DNA of 64,000 nt from Epiperipatus broadwayi (taxonomy: Eukaryota > Onychophora > Udeonychophora > Euonychophora > Peripatidae). The stretch covers positions 7,273,922 to 7,337,921 of the forward strand of contig JAQFVV010000042.1 in assembly GCA_028023455.1 (NCBI GenBank), given 5' to 3'. The number at the start of each line of letters is the position of its first letter. Within the stretch, counting starts at the first letter, position 1. The notes under the pieces are model-generated. The model searched no databases and was not told where the DNA came from. It saw only the letters and a program-made list of their open reading frames with translations. Below are positions 60,275-64,000 of this stretch, piece after piece. A program made the translations under genes and the position numbers.

Positions 60275-61493
60275 GATTTATACAATTTTTGCTATTTTAT
60301 TAATGGCTAATAACAACAAATTATTAGCTCAATTTCTAACCTATGCTCACGGCCACTTTACTGAATTTATAATAGTTATTTATTCACATTAATTTATTGT
60401 TTGCAAAAAGGTTGATAAAGGAATTAAATGAATATATATTCTAATTCAAATGTTATACTTTCTATTAATATTCAGGAAGGGCATGGGATTTAGGGCATAA
60501 TTAATATAGTTTCTAATTGCATTAAATACTTTTTGATTAAAGCACGTTTGACTTTAATTTAACTTGATCAGGTCATCACGTAGAGCACTCTTTATATAAA
60601 TTGGGTTTTATTATTTAAATACGATGATTACCAAGTCATCATTTTCCGAACGTTGCTGACGTGAGCCATCTCCTGTTTCATAGGCTTGTCCTCGGTGATA
60701 TTTCTATTAGTTTAATTATCTAGGAAGAAAGCACTTCCTCCACTTGCTCGTTTTATATTTGGAATACCAAAGGTTCGAGGCTACGACCCGACCTGGTTTT
60801 CCCTGTGTTCTATGGATCCTTCATATAGGGCATTGAAGACTTGTCAAATACAAGCAGCCCTGCTATTTTATCAAATCATAGACAAGCCATTATTTTTCAC
60901 ATTTATTCTTATAGCTCATAAGTCGTCAGTACCGTTTATTTCTCAGTTCCAGTAAAGCCCGCTCTCATGCTCGTAAATCGTGATGAATTGATTTTATTAA
61001 AGTCGAACAAATTCATGTTTATTTATAATTAAATAAGTTTTTTATTAAATATTAAAGTTATGCCCTAAATACGTATCTTGTTCTTTGTGAATTGATTTGC
61101 GAATGTGAAAATAAATCTCACATTCTTTCCTTTGGAATCAGAATAATAATTTCAGTCATAGCCAAATACCTTTATCTACCTTTATTTTCTTGTCGGGGGC
61201 ATAGACATATATTTATCATATAATATTGCGTAATAGTATTGGCATATAATAAGAACTGCCATTCTTGTTGTAAATATAAATTCCGTTTAAAGACTAGAGG
61301 TAATCTATATAATCACAATCTAAAAGTTGAACAAAATTATAATTATTATTAAACATTTTATTAACACATTTGTTTTTTTTTAACTTTCTTTCTGATTCAA
61401 ATTATTTTAATATTAATGCTCACTGTCTGTATCGGCAACCCGAACATATATATATGAGTTGACTTATAAAGATTGTTAGTTATTTTATTATAC

Positions 61494-61499
61494 TTTATT
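61494..61499 (-). terminator. Possible polyadenylation signal for the candidate exon
   Basis: AATAAA on the minus strand about 22 nt after the TAA of the 61521-61825 frame. The motif is common in AT-rich DNA. Confidence 0.25.
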
Positions 61500-61520
61500 A
61501 GAGTTAGATCAGGAGTCTCA

Positions 61521-61825
61521 TTAATCATCATCATCCGTTGAGCTAGTTCCTTGGCGCATAGTCATGTACCATCGATATATGTCATCCATTGATTTGATCT
61601 GAGCTCGTGAGTTGGGTTTGAATTCAGTTTGAACCACCTGAGTTTGAATCCGACTTTGAGTTTGGGTTTGTTGATGTGTTGGCTTCTTTTTGACCGGTAC
61701 AATATAAACCTGGTGTTCTTCATTTAGACTCATGATCTCAGAACCCAAGCCATTTTGGTTGTAAGAAAGTTGTCGACTTGCTGGCTTGTATATCATTGTT
61801 TGAAAGAAATGTTTTAAATCAATTT
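61521..61825 (-). CDS. Candidate terminal coding exon, product unknown (minus strand)
   Basis: The minus strand is open for about 100 codons from an acceptor-like TTACCTTTCTATAG to a TAA at 61521-61523. It includes KPASRQLSYNQNGLGSEIM, a Gln/Thr-rich run THQQTQTQSRIQTQVVQTEF, IKSMDDIYRWYMTMRQG and an acidic end SSTDDDD. Third codon positions use all four bases evenly, unlike chance frames in this AT-rich DNA. That makes it the most gene-like segment in the window. The basic/Gln-rich stretch plus acidic tail looks like a disordered C-terminus. I do not recognise the family. Upstream exons would lie at higher coordinates, beyond the LINE tail and mariner or outside the window. Confidence 0.45.
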
Positions 61826-61856
61826 CTATAGAAAGGTAATTAATTGCCAATGAAGA

Positions 61857-62351
61857 AATTGCATTGGAATTTTTAGGTCACAATGATCTTATTAAGGATA
61901 TTTCAAACCAACCACCATGTGTTAAATGTGGTTCTCAAGAAGATGACAGGCATATCACCTGAACTATTGCAATCTCACCTGGATCATGTATGCTGGAAAA
62001 TGTTTCTGCAAAAAACCATGATGAACCGAACCTCTTTCTAGCCTTTGTTGCCACTTGGAATCCAACCACCATCAGATGATACGGTACCCAACTGTGAATT
62101 CCACAAATTCGCATAAAGCACAAAACATGCCAGAATATTTCTATGCAACACCATCAAGTGGCCTGCAATGGCTAAGATAAACAATTGTTTTTTTAGTCAT
62201 AAGTCAGGCCACATAAACGGCATTTGTATGTGTTTTTGGCTAGAGAGAATGCCATCAAGCAGCCAAGCCTGGCTATGTAAATAGTACCACTGGTTCATTT
62301 TTATTTTGATTATTTTATTGTAATTATATTGAATAAAGGAAAAAAAAAAAA
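61857..62351 (+). mobile_element. 3' end of a retroposed element, probably a LINE tail
   Basis: The plus strand ends in AATAAA (62332-62337) followed by a 12-A tail (62340-62351), as in a reverse-transcribed polyadenylated RNA. The left part reads FLGHNDLIKDISNQPPCVKC, a CxxC motif then a histidine, similar in layout to the cysteine-histidine tail of Jockey-like ORF2 proteins, but with frame changes. The assignment to a LINE is tentative. A short GGAATTT word on both sides is too weak to call a duplication. Confidence 0.4.
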
Positions 62352-62415
62352 GGAGGAATTTCTTATGCTGAAAAATAAGAAATTTGTTACTGACTTTTAT
62401 TTTGGCCCTTTAGTA

Positions 62416-63274
62416 TGGGGGGGGGTAACCTGAATTGTTCTCTGGTAGGCACAGCTGCTGTAGTACATGCTTCTGCAGCTATATATTTCTTGTTGGGACT
62501 CTTATGCATCAATTTTCCAAATGATGTCACTGTGTGAATTTATAGTTCCATAAAGGACATTTTTTGTAAAGTGTGTTTCACATATTTGTCGATTTTTGTA
62601 ATGGTTGAAAAGTTGCAACAATGAGAAATTCTGTCTTCTGTTAAGGAAAATCGCAGAAAAATAGTTGTAAAGCATGTACAGCTTACAAGTAAGTTGATTT
62701 GGAAAAAGTATGAGTTTATGAGTAGTTTAATCTGAGTGCCAAATCAAAAAAGCATGATGAGTGAAAATCAAGATAATGCTGATATCTTTTTTTTGGATGC
62801 AACAATATTGTTCATTCAGAACTTGCTCATAATGATCAGGCATTTAAAACCTATAAGTTCTGAAACTTTTGCATAATGCAGTAAAACTTAAATGTCCCAT
62901 TTGTGACAAAGTGAGGAGTACATGCTTTATCATGACAGTGCACTAGTATATAAAGCCTTGAGTGTGAAACAATTTTTAATTAAATTCAGCATGACTCAGC
63001 TTATCAATCAGTCATATTTGCTCAATGTTGTTCCGTATGACTTCTTTTTATTCTCTCAAATGAAAAAATTTCTCTCTTTTTTTTTTTGTGCGTGTGAACT
63101 TAGAAGTGGTGAAGAAAAAATGACAGGAGCATTACTTTGAAAAGTGAAAAACACACTTAGACTGATGCATTGCAATAAATAGACTACGTTTTGAAAGGGA
63201 TTCAATTTGAAACATCTAAAAATAAATACAATTTTTTTATTACAAAATTCCCGTTATTCTTTGTGCCCCCCTCA
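62416..63274 (+). mobile_element. Mariner-like transposon, internally deleted
   Basis: The ends are inverted: left TGGGGGGGGGTAACCTGAAT and right (reversed) TGAGGGGGGCACAAAGAATA, each next to a TA dinucleotide (62414-62415 and 63275-63276). TA is the mariner target. At about 859 bp it is shorter than the usual 1.3 kb, so internal sequence is lost. It encodes a mariner transposase C-terminus on the plus strand. Confidence 0.7.
62922..63140 (+). pseudogene. Mariner transposase C-terminal catalytic part
   Basis: A 72-codon open stretch contains YHDSALVYKALSVKQFLI, matching the HDNAxxH box with the second catalytic Asp at 62934-62936. VVPYDFFLFSQMKKFL follows, matching the PYDFFLFPxLK box with the third Asp. 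Exactly 34 residues separate the two aspartates, the DD34D spacing that defines mariner. Degraded sequence beyond it matches the tail (RxxxCIxxxGxYFE). Upstream, fragments like FFWMQQYCSF recall the FFDxxGIVHxEF region, but the first catalytic Asp is gone. The proline cluster (HPPYSPDLAP) is degraded to SYLLNVVP. Not functional. Confidence 0.75.
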
Positions 63275-63279
63275 TAAGT

Positions 63280-64000
63280 ATTGTTGGCATAAAAATTGAC
63301 ATTTACAATTGGCTATATTTTTGTGTGTATGAAGAAAAAATTTAAAAATAACAAAGTCAAATAGTACAAATAAAAGTTTCCAGCAAACCAGTCAATTACA
63401 AGTAATTTTTAAAAAGTTTGAAATTATAAATTTAATTTATCAGGTAATTTGTAGATTAATAAGAAATTTCAAGTCTTGACTATATTTTTTCTTCTCCCTC
63501 CTAACCCCCCCCCCCTATCCCACCTTTGTTCAAAATTAAATAAGAATTGAAAAGATAAATAATACTATAAATTCAAAACCTGGCAATTGTAGGTAATAAG
63601 AGGGTTTAAATTACATATTTAATTTATAAATTAATTTGTAAGTCAGTATTATCTAGCTTATGAAAAAATGCTTTTCCAAATAGGAAAAATCTAAATTTAT
63701 CGATTAGTTATATCTGTATTATTTCATGATGTCAATATTTAAAGAATCACTAAATGTAAAATGGAATGTAGGTAATTAACTCCACATGTACCAATATTTT
63801 TTTCATCTATATGCAATTACATCCTTGCTTCTTATATGGAGTAAATATTAAGAAAGTTAATAATATAGCCTTAATGCATTTTCAGAGCATTAAAATTATA
63901 TTTAATATTCTTGGCATTTTTTCCATGTAATATTGTAATTACATGTAGTTAATATATTTCAGTGAGGAATTTCATAGTTTATTAAAGTATTTGTTTGTAA
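63280..64000. other. AT-rich sequence, nothing recognised
   Basis: Includes a C-run at about 63506-63515. No gene, RNA or repeat copy recognised. Confidence 0.5.

Larger units (their letters stand above)
58440..61490. other. Moderately complex sequence without a firm gene
   Basis: Fewer homopolymer runs than most of the window. On the minus strand, pyrimidine-rich acceptor-like sites occur at about 59878 (TTCTGAGTTTCCACAG) and about 59745 (GAATTTTTATATTGCAG), each followed by only 10-20 open codons. On the plus strand about 79 codons are open at 60717-60955. None is identifiable. Confidence 0.35.

Overview
This window looks like nuclear DNA of an animal, most likely an invertebrate. It is very AT-rich (about a quarter G+C by eye) and full of poly-A/T runs and microsatellites. 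It has no dense bacterial-style gene order. The recognisable protein remnants are animal transposon families: a mariner with DD34D spacing, a hAT transposase C-terminus, two Penelope-like elements (PLEs) with a GIY-YIG-type domain, RTE-like non-LTR elements and at least three other non-LTR (LINE) remnants. I cannot name the species. A run of exactly 500 N (57532-58031) shows this is a scaffold with a placeholder gap.

Layout. 0-1.8 kb: a short tRNA-derived SINE with a clear target-site duplication, two stem-loops, and a promoter-like or LTR-like block. 1.8-5.8 kb: AT-rich, nothing recognised. 5.8-10.5 kb: a minus-strand LINE whose reverse transcriptase is split by a 3.2-kb hAT transposon (6531-9739, 8-bp duplication matching at 7 of 8 bases). 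The hAT in turn carries a composite of inverted and direct repeats. 14.9-17.5 kb: an island of higher complexity with possible minus-strand exons. 20.4-28.0 kb: a plus-strand LINE that appears to be interrupted inside its endonuclease domain by about 3.4 kb of different composition. 30-32 kb: tandem copies of a dispersed repeat, a tRNA-like sequence and a minus-strand RTE tail. 36.6-38.9 kb: a plus-strand LINE with an intact C-terminal zinc-finger motif, followed by an almost 490-bp pure (TTA)n tract. 41.2-41.8 kb: a G+C-richer retroposed unit with a 15-bp duplication. 43.2-48.2 kb: a compound PLE locus made of a truncated inverted copy joined to a longer copy flanked by 300-bp direct repeats. 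51.6-53.0 kb: a plus-strand RTE remnant. 54 kb: a 447-bp foldback element. 58-62.4 kb: a 96-bp tandem repeat, hairpins, a candidate terminal exon and a LINE tail. 62.4-63.3 kb: an internally deleted mariner.

Almost all recognised coding sequence is inactivated by stops, frameshifts, deletions or nested insertions. No complete host gene is visible. The best host-gene candidates are minus-strand exon-like segments at about 15.8, 16.7, 23.2 and 61.6 kb, none of which I can assign to a family. The most informative parts are the nested insertions and the compound PLE with its tRNA-like, possibly ribozyme-bearing terminal repeats. I found no convincing novel functional system.
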